Shown one piece after another: positions 27,006 through 39,375 of a DNA stretch of 64,000 bases (position 1 is its first letter; each line of letters begins with the position of its first letter). The notes beneath the pieces were generated by a model. It searched no databases. It saw nothing but the letters and a program-made list of their open reading frames with translations, and had not been told where the DNA came from. This DNA comes from Psoroptes ovis (lineage: Eukaryota > Arthropoda > Arachnida > Sarcoptiformes > Psoroptidae). The position numbers and the translations under genes were made by a program. The stretch is taken from assembly GCA_002943765.1 (NCBI GenBank), contig PQWQ01000013.1:1550001-1614000 (forward strand), written 5' to 3'.

Positions 27006-30000
27006 AATCTGTTTTGAAGACAAATGACTAATGATTGCATACAATCAAAGGAAAAAAACAATAATTATATAAACTTATCAAGTCTAAAATTCAATGTAAG
27101 AAAAAAATGACAAATGACAATAAATGGCAACAAATCAAGCCGGTTGCCGTCGGCTGTTGATGTGAAAAATTTCCATGGAAAAATATGGGCAAATTTACCA
27201 GCCGAAAAAAATATGCTAAAATTCAGCATCAACAACAACAACAACAATGATAATAATTAGAATTCTTTTCATTATTATCATAATTTTGAATCGATGATGA
27301 TGATAAGGATAATAATGATGATTAAATGAAAATCATTAAGGATTTTTTCGTTATTTTTTTGTTTGTTTGTTTCTTATTTTTGAATTTTCATTTAATTATC
27401 TTTGTTCAAGGTTTTTTTCGATCAACAATTGTTTTGAATGGTTCGTTTGTTTGTTTTTTTCTATTTGAAAATCAAATAATTCAATTCAATTAATTCTTTA
27501 ATGTTTTTTTTTTCATTAACACAATCATGATGAAAATAATATACATTCGAGAAAAATGAATGAAGAAATTATCATGAATTGAATAAATAAAATAAACATT
27601 TACGCCCATTTAATCTTTGAAATGATTATTTCAAATCAAACAACAAAGTCTTATAATAAGAAAACATGACTAAACACATGTATTTACAAAAATACTGTTG
27701 TAGGAATTTTTTGTATTTTAAATAATAATGAAATCAATCATCTTAAAAATTTCAATAAAATATTTGATTAAATCAAAATTATCATTGTTCAAATATTCGA
27801 TGCGATGATAATTTTGCATAATTTTGATGGTCATTGAGTAAAAAAAAACGAATGATGGATGATTGAATGAAATTTTTTGTTTAAAATATGTTATAGTCAA
27901 AAAGTAAATTTGAAATTCCAAAATTACAAATAACATTAGCATTTCTTACAAAATAGAATTGCAGAAATTTCCAAAAATATTTGAATAAAATGACATGCAT
28001 TTGATTAATATCGGTAAATTTACGTTAATGTATTCGAATAATATATCAACGAAATCAGATTAATATCAAAAGCATTTTCAAACGTAACAAGAAGAAAAAT
28101 AATAGATTCAATTCGATAGAAATAAGTGCAATCTAAGTTCAATTCATAACAATTTAAATTCAAAATTGATAGTAAAATAAATATGGAAAAGTATACAGGT
28201 GTATTATTCTATGATTATTAATGAATTTTTTCATATTTGATTTATTTTTTATTCGAAAAAAATATTTCAAAAAAAATCTTTAAATCGATGAATGAAAAAT
28301 GATGATAATAAATTTCAAAACAAAAGCAAATCAAAAACGAATAAATGAATTTGATTTTGAATTTTCAATCATTTGATAAATTCAAAAGTAAAGGATTTAC
28401 AGAGAAATTTATTTGAAAAAAAAATTTCAAAATCAAATCAATCAAATGACGTTTGATTATCATTATTATTATTATTATCAATATATTATGATTGGAATCA
28501 TTATTTATAAATTTTTATTTTTTTATTCAAGACTTGATTTATTCATTTATTCATTCCACTCATTTGTTCATTCATTCATTTTAAGATTTATTTTCACTCA
28601 AAATAATCATTTGCATCGACATTCATTTAGTTTTTTTCCTTTTTTATTATTATTTATCATTTTTATTATTAGTATGACTAAAGCATTCATTCATTCATTG
28701 ATAAATCTTTACCTGTTTTGATATATCATAGATTTTTTTCTTTATTTTCCTCCATTTTTGTTTTTTTTTATAAATGGAAAAAAGATATTTCAAATTATTA
28801 TTAATAGAAATAATTTCAAAATGATAATTTTTTTTCCATTTTCTTACTATTAGTAAATGATGATGGAATATCAGAAATTGAAATGTAAAAATGAAAAAGA
28901 AAAAATTGTTAAATTTGCTTCTTTGCTTGAAATTTTCATTTTATTTTTCAATTCATATTTTGTACAAACATCCAATATACAAATAATGGAAAAAAAAGAA
29001 TTGTGCTTGGATAATTTTGAAAAAATTAATTCAAATAAAAAAAATGAAAAAAATGGAAAAAATCAATGAAAATACAAAAAATTTTCAATGCTTCTTGGTA
29101 TGAAATGAATTTTTCGTTTATCATTTCTTTCATTTTAATCAATTTTTCAATTTTCTTCTACCAAAGCATACAATCAATGTTTCAATACACATATTTTTGT
29201 TGTTTCCATTTTTATCTTTTTGAATTCCAAAATAATTATTTAAATAATAATTTCATGATTCGCTGCTGCTGTTGCTATTATTATTATTACTGTTTATCAA
29301 CATCAAAAATCATCATCATCATTACTATTATCATTATTATTATTTGTCATTATCATCCATTTTATCTACCATTTTAGTTTTATTTTTTCATTATTCATAT
29401 TTTTCTAAGTTTAAGTTCATTTTTTATTTTATTTCAGATGAAGAGAAAAAATTTTCTGCTTCTTTTGATACGTTTTGAATAAATAATGAATCTATCATTT
29501 CTTCAATTACGTTGAATTTTTGAATGAATTTGAGAATCAACGAATGAATGAATACATATTTGTGAATGGAAATTTTGTTTTTTCACCATTTTCTATGCGA
29601 GATAACAAATTTTTTTCTTTTCCAACAAAAAATTTCCATCACAAATTCCATATATTTATCATTACGATTTCTTTTATAGTTTTAACCCTTAAAATTATAA
29701 ATATAATGATAATTAAAAAAATAATTATAATTAATATCCTAAGAAAATAGATTGCATACGCAGTAAAAAGGCGAAATACAATGAAAATAACAAGATAATT
29801 GTGATAAAAATAATAATAATTACAATAGCAACATTCAAATTTCAAAGAGTATCTGTACATTTCAATTTGATATATCATGCTTAATGCATAATCATGCTTT
29901 GAATGGTGAAAAATTTCATTCAAAACTTCATTTCTTCACATTTCTATTTTGTTGCTTACAATATTTTGCTTAAGTACATTTTTTTAATTGATAAAAAAAT

Positions 30001-30090
30001 TTATTTTAGGCAAAATTATGACAACTTTGCTATGATAATTTTGATGGAAATTAACAAAAAGAAAAGATAGATAAATGTCAAAGTCGGTTG

Positions 30091-30112
30091 ATCGCATACA
30101 TTTGTATGCGAT
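30091..30112. repeat. Perfect 9-bp hairpin with 4-nt loop
   Basis: ATCGCATAC and its exact reverse complement GTATGCGAT are separated by ATTT. It is G+C-richer than the surrounding DNA. No T tract or gene follows, so a terminator role is not suggested. Confidence 0.7.
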
Positions 30113-31626
30113 TCATATTTTCGTGAAGATTAAATTGTTTCATTTTTTTTGAAAAAGGAATTAAATAAAATTATCAAATTGATGCAAAAAAAAATTTAAT
30201 TTTCAAAAATGTATTAGTTCATTGAATATTCAAATTAGAGAAGAAAAAAAGATAAAAATTAACATTTTAAAATTTTTTTCTGAAATAAAATCTAATTGAT
30301 ATTAATATCATTATTTTTGCAATTTATTTTTATCCAAATTCATAGTTGGCTAAAATCGAGGCCAAATTTCAAATATTCAAAAATTAAATGAATGAAATTT
30401 AAATTTGAAATTTAAAATAAAAAAATTCATTTTTATTATTGCCAATTTAAACACAACAAAAATAAAATACAATACTACAATACAATACGAATTAAAATAT
30501 ATGGATTATGTAATTATGATAATAATAAAAATAAAAATATTAATAATACTAATGATAACAATAAAAGATGGATCGCTATTGTTTCATAATAATAATAACA
30601 TTCGTATTTATAATCAACTCTTGAATGGAGAAAGAAATAAAAATCTTCTAATATATGATTTTGAATACATTTTTTGACTGTAAAATTGGCTGAAATTCAA
30701 AATAAATTTCAACGATATTCGACCAAGTTGATGATAAATTTTATGAATGAATGAAATAATCATTATTTTTATTGAAAATGCTTCAATTCATATTTTGAAT
30801 GTCAATTCAAATTCATAAATAAGATATAAATTTTAATGAAACGTTCTGTAATAAAAATATCCTTGACCTATTGAAAAAATTTTAAGAGCAAATTTTATTT
30901 ACTCAATTATCTTTAATCATCGTGATTATTATGAATATTAGTCATATGCATCTTAGTAAGTTTGTTATCTTTCACCGAGAAAAGAAAAATTCATACAAAT
31001 CAAGTGCTTGAGTTCCGTTTTTATCTTAATTTAGGCGTATAATTGCTGTGAATTCTTGAGAGGAATCTGTTTCTTTACTTTGTGAAAATTTTGTCCATTT
31101 GAGAAAATTTTCATCGGCTTTTTAATAATTGAGTAAAAAAAAAGTTTTATTGCATTGAAATCGTTTGAAGGAAATTTAATTTCATTTCTGAAATAATTTA
31201 AATCTTTTGATAGATACAAAAATGAATTATCAGAAAATAGTATGAAAATTTCAAAGAGAATACGCATTTACCTGAAGGCATAGTTTAATAATTTTTTGCT
31301 ATAACCATTACTATTATCATTTTCATCATTATTATAATTATTTTTTATTTGAAATTTTGCATATAATATAAAATTGATATCTATAATTGAATACAATTTT
31401 GAAATTTTTTAAATATTCAAGAAATGATGAAATTTTCTGATAATCAGGTTTGAATTTGAATAATTTTTGAATTTTTTTTTCATTCAAAATCGATAATAAT
31501 AATAATGGCAATTGATTTGGAATTTCAAATTTTCAAAACGAAATAATGAAAATTCCATCAATTCATTGATGGCAGTTCTTTGATAATATACAAAATATCA
31601 TTCGGCGAAATTATCATTATTCATTG

Positions 31627-31660
31627 ATTTTAATTTTTAATTCAAATTAAAAATCAAAAT
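31627..31660. repeat. 16-bp inverted repeat with 2-nt loop, one mismatch
   Basis: The left arm 31627-31642 and right arm 31645-31660 pair at 15 of 16 positions around a CA loop. The arms are almost pure A+T, so chance origin is plausible in this context. Confidence 0.6.
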
Positions 31661-32608
31661 TATGGGCGTTTTTTTTTCGATCGAAATAAATTCGATTTAT
31701 TATTTTTTAACGATACAATCATGGAATTATCATCAGCAAAAACATTAATAAATTTCAATTCTTTTTTGGCAAAATTCATCAAAAATACTGCAGATATTGA
31801 ATGAAGCAACGATCAACTAATTTTTTATTCAAAAAAATTTCTTAATTTTACAAAAGCAAAAACAGAAACGAAAAAAAAATCCTCAATAATTATAAATAAA
31901 TAAAGATGTGTATGGCTGTATGTGTGCATAATAATAATTGTTTGTGTTGCTGCTTATTTAGGCTATGTAATCATGGAAAAACGAAAAAATAATGATAAAA
32001 TGTTTTCGAATATAATAATCAAAGTTGTTATTATTATTATTGTTCATCATTTGTTCAGTACAATTTAGATTTTCACATTTTTTTTCGTTTCGTTTCGTTC
32101 ATTTTTGTTAATTTTCCTATTTCGCAGATATTTTACATTCATTTTTATAATTTTGACGATGATTAATTGATCATATTGAGTTTTTTTTAATAATAATAAT
32201 GATAATCAATATGAAATTATTTGGATTTCTATTTCATTATTTTTTGTATGTGAAAAATGAAAAATTTTCATTTATTCTTTTTCACATATACGAATATTTA
32301 TATGAACATTTAATAGAGAAAATGCAGAAAAAAGATACGAAAAATTCTTTTCTTTGTACACAATACAAACACAAATACACATACTTATGAATGCGTATAC
32401 ATAAGAACATTAACAACAACAACATGTTCATCGTTTTTCATTTTCATTATTATCATCATCATCATCGTAGTCATTATTATCATTATTATTATTTGATAAT
32501 ATTAATCATAATCAACAACAATAACGAATAACAACAGCGACGACTACGAACATCAGCAGCAACAACAACAGTAAAATTAATAATAATAATGATCGAGATG
32601 TTGAACAT

Positions 32609-32631
32609 ATAATAATAATAATAATAATAAT
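32609..32631. repeat. (ATA)n microsatellite
   Basis: About seven perfect ATA units in an extended AT/ACA-rich simple-repeat zone. Confidence 0.8.
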
Positions 32632-33528
32632 CATTTTGATAATGTTGATAATAGAGAATAATAGATACATGAATGTATGGATAGATGTATCGTTTTTTCA
32701 AAATGGTTTTTTTTTATTTCATTTATTCGTTTTATCTTGTTATATTTCGTTGAAAATCCATTGAAAAAAAAATGAACAACAACAATGAAGAAACGTTGAA
32801 AAAACATACAAATATACATAAATGTGTATGAATTGTAATGAATTAATAAAGATAATAGCAATGAATGAATGAAACATTGAATTTTTTTTTTATTTTCAAA
32901 GATTTAATAAAATAGATAATTTCAATAATAAATATAAATGAATAATAATAACAATACAATCATTGAACCGATCTGAAATTTTTTATTCATTTATTCAACA
33001 TTCATTCATTCATTCAATGATAATTTATTTATTTTTTGATTTAGATTTAGATTTTAATTTTTTAATCTTATTTTTCTGTACGTTAATTCAATTGTTATTT
33101 ATTATTATTTCATTATGATTATTATATTAATATTTAATGAAATTGGCACGATTTTCAATAACTTTGAACAGAAATTATTATTATCATTATGATTATTATT
33201 GTTATAATCATTTTGCAAAGCAAAAAAAAAAAATTGATTGAAATGAATTTGATGTTGAAATTTTTGATTTTTTCTTTGAAATATATTTTTCAACACGATA
33301 AAAAATCTAGAATAACGAGCAAAAGCAAGAAAAAAAACCAATTTATTTCAATCGAAGTAAATCAAAGATGGAAAAATTGATTTCATTTTCATAAATTTCA
33401 AGAAAAAAAATATCGATAATTTCTTGTCTTGGCGCCAAAACTTTTTTTTTTTTTTTGAAGAAAAAATTACCTCATTTTTAATGAACAAATGAATCGCAAA
33501 CAAATCCAAAAAAAAATCTTTGAAAATA

Positions 33529-33608
33529 TTAGGTTGTCCGGAATGTTCTGGACGATTTTCATGAACAACTTTATTGATTAAGCTGAATGAACTTTTCGGA
33601 CAACCTAA
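33529..33608. mobile_element. Mariner-like 80-bp MITE with TA flanks
   Basis: The element begins TTAGGTTGTCCGGAA and ends TTCGGACAACCTAA, so its termini are inverted repeats of about 13-14 bp. It is flanked on both sides by TA (33527-33528 and 33609-33610), the target duplication of Tc1/mariner transposons. Only about 50 bp lie between the inverted repeats, so it is non-autonomous. It has the cleanest ends of the three related copies in the window and is probably the youngest. Confidence 0.85.
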
Positions 33609-34910
33609 TATATTTCGAACCAATTCATATTGTAATTTACAATTTCTTAACGATTTCTATTTTTCAAATTTTACAATTTTTCAATTACATACAGACACAT
33701 TATAATTTTCACCAAATTTCACATTTTATATACTTTTTTCCGAATACTTTTATCGATTTCAATTCATTTTATTGATTTGATTTTATTTCATTTTTTTAAT
33801 TCTAATTTTTTATTTTTTCGCTACTCTCTATGTTATAATCGATTTATTTATTTATTATTATTACTGTTATTAATGTTGTTTTGTTGTTGATGTTTAATGT
33901 GCTTTTTTTCTTTGTTCACTTCTCTTAAGTAGTATTTATTTATTTATTTTATTTTTTATTTATTTTGATGGATGTTTGCCAATCTATTTTAATTTCATTC
34001 ATTTCACATGTCATTTCGAGCAAACAGCAACAACAACGATTCTTAAACATTGATTCATTCATTCATCCAATCATTGATTCAGAGAGAAAAAAAAAAAGAA
34101 ATAATCGTAAAGATATTTATTTCCGATTGTTGGATATTAATAATAATATTATTATCTTTATTATTATTATTATTATTTGAATTATCAGTGAATGAACGAT
34201 TGAATGAATGATTGAAAAAATAAATAAATAAATAAAAATGATTGAAATTATTTTTCACATTTCGTTTATTATTTGATTTACGTTTGATTTTTTTTTCTGT
34301 TGATCTAATTTTTCATTGAAGAATTGAATTATTTTTTTTTCATTTTATTATTAATTTTATTTTTTTTTTTGCAGGAAAATTGAATTTTTTTCCTATTTGA
34401 TTTTATCAAATTAGGGAAATTTTGATTGTGTAAAAGATTTTCGTAGAGTTTTAGTCTTTTTTCTCTGAGAAAAATGTGTTTTTTTTTAATTTTCCAATTT
34501 TCAAATTTCGAGCAAGGTGTATGAATGTATGTGTGTGTTTGTGAGTGATAATATTAGTGTTTTCACATTTATCTTAATGTGTTTTCGGAAATTTATTTGT
34601 GAAAATAAGATTAATTTCCCATACGTTTGTGTATGCGTGTGCTTGTACACAAACATAGATAATTTTAAATGGAAATCTATCAACCAAAATAATCGATGAA
34701 ATATTGAATTAACCAATGTCATTTCACTATAAGAAAAAAAAAATTTTGGAGATAATTTTCCAATTTTTTTCATTTCGTAATTTTCACTAAATTTTTTTTT
34801 GATTTTCGCATTGTTTTGTTGTATTCGTATCCTATTGTTTCATCATGGATTTTCAATCGAATAATGGTAATAAATTCATTCGTATTCATCGAAATTTCCA
34901 ATGACATTTG

Positions 34911-34926
34911 ATTTATTGTCATTTTA
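34911..34926. repeat. Left target-site duplication of LINE
   Basis: ATTTATTGTCATTTTA occurs here and again, identically, at 35644-35659. The two copies bracket the truncated LINE exactly. Confidence 0.95.
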
Positions 34927-35553
34927 TGGTCAGAACACATAAACAAAAAACACTGGAGTACACTCGATTCCATAGAACACCAGACACTTAAAAACACGAT
35001 AATGGCTTTCAAAACAGTATCCAAAGCAACAACAACAATACTCACACAAATCGAACCCTTACACACAAACATCAAAATCAAAAACCTTAAACACCAACAC
35101 AGAACGAACACAGACCCAAATATACATCTCGAACAAGACATAACACTAGAAACACAAATACAAAACATCAAACAAGAATCCCTACACAACACATATCAAA
35201 ATTGCAACGAAAATTTCAAATCATTCTTTCCCACATACAGAATCCCCAAATACATAAAAACAAATTTCTACACAACACAATTTTTCACCGGACACGGACA
35301 CTTCACATCCTACCTTCATAGAATCAACAGATCAAACACTAACACATGCACCTGCACGAACACCACCCAAGACCCTACACACCTACTGTTACACTGCCCA
35401 CATTACACTAACATAAAAACACAACTCTATTTACACAACATCACATCACTCAACCAATTCACACAAAACAAAAACACATACACACGTTTCAAAAAACTAT
35501 GTAAACACATTCACGATACACTAACACACACACAGGCGACACAACAACACTAA
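34927..35553 (+). pseudogene. LINE ORF2 C-terminal fragment
   Basis: The frame reads 208 residues from the truncation point to a stop at 35553, without internal stops. The first part (WSEHINKK, then a segment ending in TTTILTQIEPLHTNIKIK) matches the region after the reverse transcriptase core in R1-type elements, where a gain-in-repetition 'TTS..AL..LAG..P' pattern is usual. About 60 residues later comes FFTGHGHFTSYLHRI, followed by a CxC...H....C zinc-knuckle-like motif (CTC, then HLLLHC), typical of the R1-clade C-terminus. There is no room for an RNase H domain between these blocks. Endonuclease and the polymerase catalytic residues are absent, so the fragment is inactive. Confidence 0.88.
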
Positions 35554-35643
35554 CAAACTTGTAAATATTCCAATTTTATTTAATACTTACTTTCAGCGAG
35601 AATATCCGAATAGGATAAATCGCATAAATAAATTATTATTATT
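34927..35643 (+). mobile_element. 5'-truncated R1-like non-LTR retrotransposon (717 bp)
   Basis: The insert is bordered by a perfect 16-bp duplication of the target, its coding frame starts at the very first inserted base, and it ends in an AT-rich tail (AAATAAATTATTATT...). This is the signature of target-primed reverse transcription with 5' truncation. The coding strand is strongly A+C-rich and G-poor, unlike neighbouring DNA and host genes. A short 3' UTR of about 70 bp separates the stop codon from the tail. The unbroken frame and identical duplications suggest a fairly recent insertion. Confidence 0.93.
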
Positions 35644-35659
35644 ATTTATTGTCATTTTA
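35644..35659. repeat. Right target-site duplication of LINE
   Basis: Exact copy of the 16 bases at 34911-34926, directly after the AT-rich tail. Confidence 0.95.
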
Positions 35660-37518
35660 AGATATAATTTTATTTTGAAAAATTTTTGAAATTTCAGAAA
35701 AAAAAATCATGATAAAATTGAATTTTTTTCCCTTCAAAATTTAATAATAACAATTTATGACATTCAATCATATATGGTGATTATAATGGTAGCAATAATA
35801 ATAATTCTTTTCATAATTTTGCAAATATGTTTTCAATATATTTCTATGAACAGGGAAAAAAAGAAATAAATGGAAACCTTTTTGATTTTTATTACTTTTT
35901 TTTCGTTCAATTTTTCCAAGTTATTTTTGTTGTTTCAAATATGAAAAATATACCAAAAAAATATTGTATGAATTTATGAATTTATGAAGTGAAAAAAATT
36001 GATGAGAAATCGATTGTATTGAAAAAAATAAGCAAAATAAAATAAAGAATCGATCAATCAAAATCAGTGATTTGATTATTTTTATTTTTGATCTCCCCAT
36101 TTTTCCAAGTTATAAAAATGAAAAATGATGATTTTTCATACATTCATTTATTCATATATAAATTCTTCTCCGTGTATATCAATATATTATCACATATTAT
36201 CAATAATTTTTCTTTTTCCTCTTCTTCTATCATGATGATAATAATCTTATCTTTATAATCATATTTGAAATTCATTATCTATTAAAATACAAGAGATATA
36301 GAAGAAAAATAAGAAAAAATTCTCAATTATTTATTGTTGTTTTGTCATTCAAATTAATCAAAGAAAATTATCGTTTTTCAGAATTGAATGGACTTGGAAA
36401 AAATTGTTTTCTTTCAATATGAATATTTTCATTCATTTAATTTTCAATATTATTAATTTTTTTTTAAATTCATGATAATAATAATCATCATCAATATTAT
36501 CATGAATTTTTTCGCTCCAATTGAAAATGATGTTGATGATGTTTGAGAATCAACATTTTCATTCACTAAAGAAAATTATGGAGAAGAATAATGTTAATAA
36601 TACGACAATGATAATGATTATACGTATCATGATATATGTGTGTTAAGAGAATTAAATGTATGAATGAATGAATGAATAAATATTCATTCATATAACATCA
36701 TTATTATCTATTTGATGGAAGAAAAAAAAGTTAAAAATAAACAAATAAATAGAAGAAAAAAATTATTAAATGAAAAGCAAACAATGTAAATTGATTCCAT
36801 GTGAATGAATTTTTTCCATTAAAAAAATGAAATGAAAAAAATAAAATAAAATATGATAATAAACAAAATGTATTCATTATGATGATCATTATCATATCAT
36901 GATCATCCATTATAAATTTATGAATCAGGTTTTTTTTTGTTTTGTTTTGTTTTCTTCTTTCTTTTTTTTTGATTATTTGTTTATTTGTTCGGTTGAATCA
37001 ATTTTTATTGTTATAGTATGTGAATGTGAATGAAATATCCATGACTAAACGTGATCATGATCATTATCATTATCAATTAATTCATTTTTTTTCTTCTATT
37101 TTCAATATGATTATTATTCTTTGAATGATTACATGTTTTTTTTTATTTTCTTTTTTATGGCTATTATTATCATCATTTTTTTACTGTTGTATTTAATGAT
37201 TATAATCGATTATAATCGATCGATAATGATTATGGTGATAATAATAATAATAAAATTTTTAATAATGATGATAATATGATCACAGTATAATCATTTATTA
37301 ATATATATTAATATGTAATATATTTACATTGTATCGAATATAATTTTTTTTAATTATCATTATTATTATCAGTTTTTTTTCAATGTTCACATACACTAAC
37401 AGCAAACGACAACAGCATCAACATTGATTATTCTATGATATTAATAATATATTTTCATTTATTATCATTATTATTATCACTCATATTTTTTTTCTTTCTT
37501 TCTATGTTCTGTCCACCG

Positions 37519-37547
37519 ATAATCATAATCATAATCATAATCATAAT
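37519..37547. repeat. (ATAATC)n hexanucleotide repeat
   Basis: Four perfect ATAATC units plus a partial fifth. Confidence 0.85.
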
Positions 37548-39293
37548 GACATAATGCTTTTACATTATCCATAGTGATGTTTAATGACCATTACATTATA
37601 TTCATATGAAAAAATATTTGCTGTTATTATTATTATTATTATTGCTATTGTCATTGTCGTTTTGGGTACACATTCCAGAATATGAAAAAAAAAAAAAAAT
37701 ATTATGCAATCAACATTGAAAAATATTAAATAACAATACAGAAGAGCAAAAAGAAAATGAATGAATGAATTCATTATTTTTAGTTTTATTTTTTTCATAT
37801 TCATTAATAAATATTAAAATAATGATAATAACAATGATAATAATGAAAAAAAAAATTTATAAAAAAAGAATAATGAAAAAAAAGGACCACCATCAACATC
37901 AGCTGCAGCAGCATCAACATCAAAATGAAAAAAAAATGATAATAATGATAAATATTATTATTATTATTATTGTACTCATTTTTATTATTCATCTTCATCA
38001 TCTTTATCATTTCTTTGTTCCGTTATAACAATAATATTAATAATGATGATGATAATATTTATATCAATGTTTTTATTTTTATATTTTTATTTTTTATTAT
38101 TTTCATATTTTTCAAATGAAAAAAAAAACACAATCATCAATCATTTTTTCAACCATTTAGAATCATATATGAGCAGATAGATAGATAGAAATAATAGTGA
38201 TATTGGCAAATATAAGAAAAAAAGAAGAAAAGGAATGCATAAATAATAATTCATTTTGTAGTTTTCATTATTTTTATTATCATTATTTTCATTTCGTAAA
38301 TATATTTTCATTCGTATTTTTTCAACAAAATTAATGTTCAAACATTGAAAATGTTTTATGATGAATACAAAATAGAAATGCAAAGAAATGTAATCAAATG
38401 AATTGAAAAAAATTGAATTGAATTGAAACGAAAAAAAATTCAAGATCTTTTCTTGAGAAATAAAATCTTGGATTCTATTGATTTGTATGCATGCTTATGG
38501 TGCATATTTACAATTAAAATTGAAATAGATATATTTGCAATCACAATTTCAATGATAATTATCATAATTATGATTAATCAATACAGATTTAATTACAAAT
38601 TTTCATGTTTTCATACACAAACACACTCATCCAGTTGACGCTTCAACTTTGAATCGAACAATTCAATCCACATCATAACATTAATTTGTAAATGAAAATA
38701 AAGCATAGAAAAAAATAAATAGACGAATAAACATGAAAGAAAAACAAAATCATTTGTATTGAGAATTAAATTCAAATCATTCAATACTAAACTATCAATG
38801 ATTATTTGTATTCTTTTTCCTTTAATATCATTATTATTATTGTAAAGGATAGTCTAAATATCAAGTACACATCAAAGAATAATAATAACATTAAAACAAT
38901 GAAAATTTGTTTTTATTTATTGATTCACAGATCTTTTGATCAAAATAAAAAAACATCATTGTGAATGCAAATACAAATTCAAGTGCATTTTGCATCAAAA
39001 TTAAATCAAAATTGAAAAACAGATTTCATTACATTCACGATGATCATATTAGTAATAAAGTATTCATCCCATCAACTGTACATAAAAATGATGGAAATAA
39101 TTTTTCCTTCTTTTGAGATGTTAAAATTTATTGAATGATAGAATACAATGTGAATATGTACATCAAACAATTCGTATCAAATAATAATCAAAATTTTTGA
39201 ATTGATATTAGTTTTTTTTCTATTCAATCCTTATTCATTCATTATTGTATTATTATTATTATCATTTTTTGACAATTACATTCATAGATTATA

Positions 39294-39375
39294 TTGCGCT
39301 GTCCACAAAGTTGTTTCCCATTGAATCAAAGCGAATGGCCATAGAAAATCAGCCCGAACATTTCGGACGACCCAA
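39294..39375. mobile_element. Mariner-like 82-bp relic, degraded
   Basis: The right end (ATTTCGGACGACCCAA) matches the right ends of the copies at 26096 and 33529. The left end (TTGCGCTGTCCACAAAGTTG) is recognisable only by the GTCC....AAGTT core. TA precedes the left end, but the right flank is not TA. Length is close to the 80 bp of the other two copies. Confidence 0.5.

Larger units (their letters stand above)
19261..34910. other. A+T-rich gene-free region with simple repeats and relics
   Basis: Apart from the small elements listed separately (two mariner-like relics, a G+C-richer island, hairpins, one candidate small ORF) I see no supported gene. The rest is A/T homopolymer and ATT/ATC/GAAT repeat sequence similar to the first 15 kb. 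Long open frames here, for example near 28413-28721 and 29066-29377, translate to low-complexity F/I/Y/H runs and are not credible proteins. Confidence 0.6.

Noticed and set aside
27065..27247. 60-codon minus-strand frame over a slightly G+C-richer patch
   Set aside because: It starts in a TTG repeat and has no recognisable features; chance frame is the simplest explanation.
31031..31267. 78-codon minus-strand frame with ATG
   Set aside because: Composition is moderately protein-like, but there is no domain, leader or other support, and frames of this length are expected by chance here.
34770..35192. 140-codon minus-strand Cys-rich open frame
   Set aside because: It is the antisense shadow of the LINE coding sequence; its composition reflects the A+C-rich sense strand.
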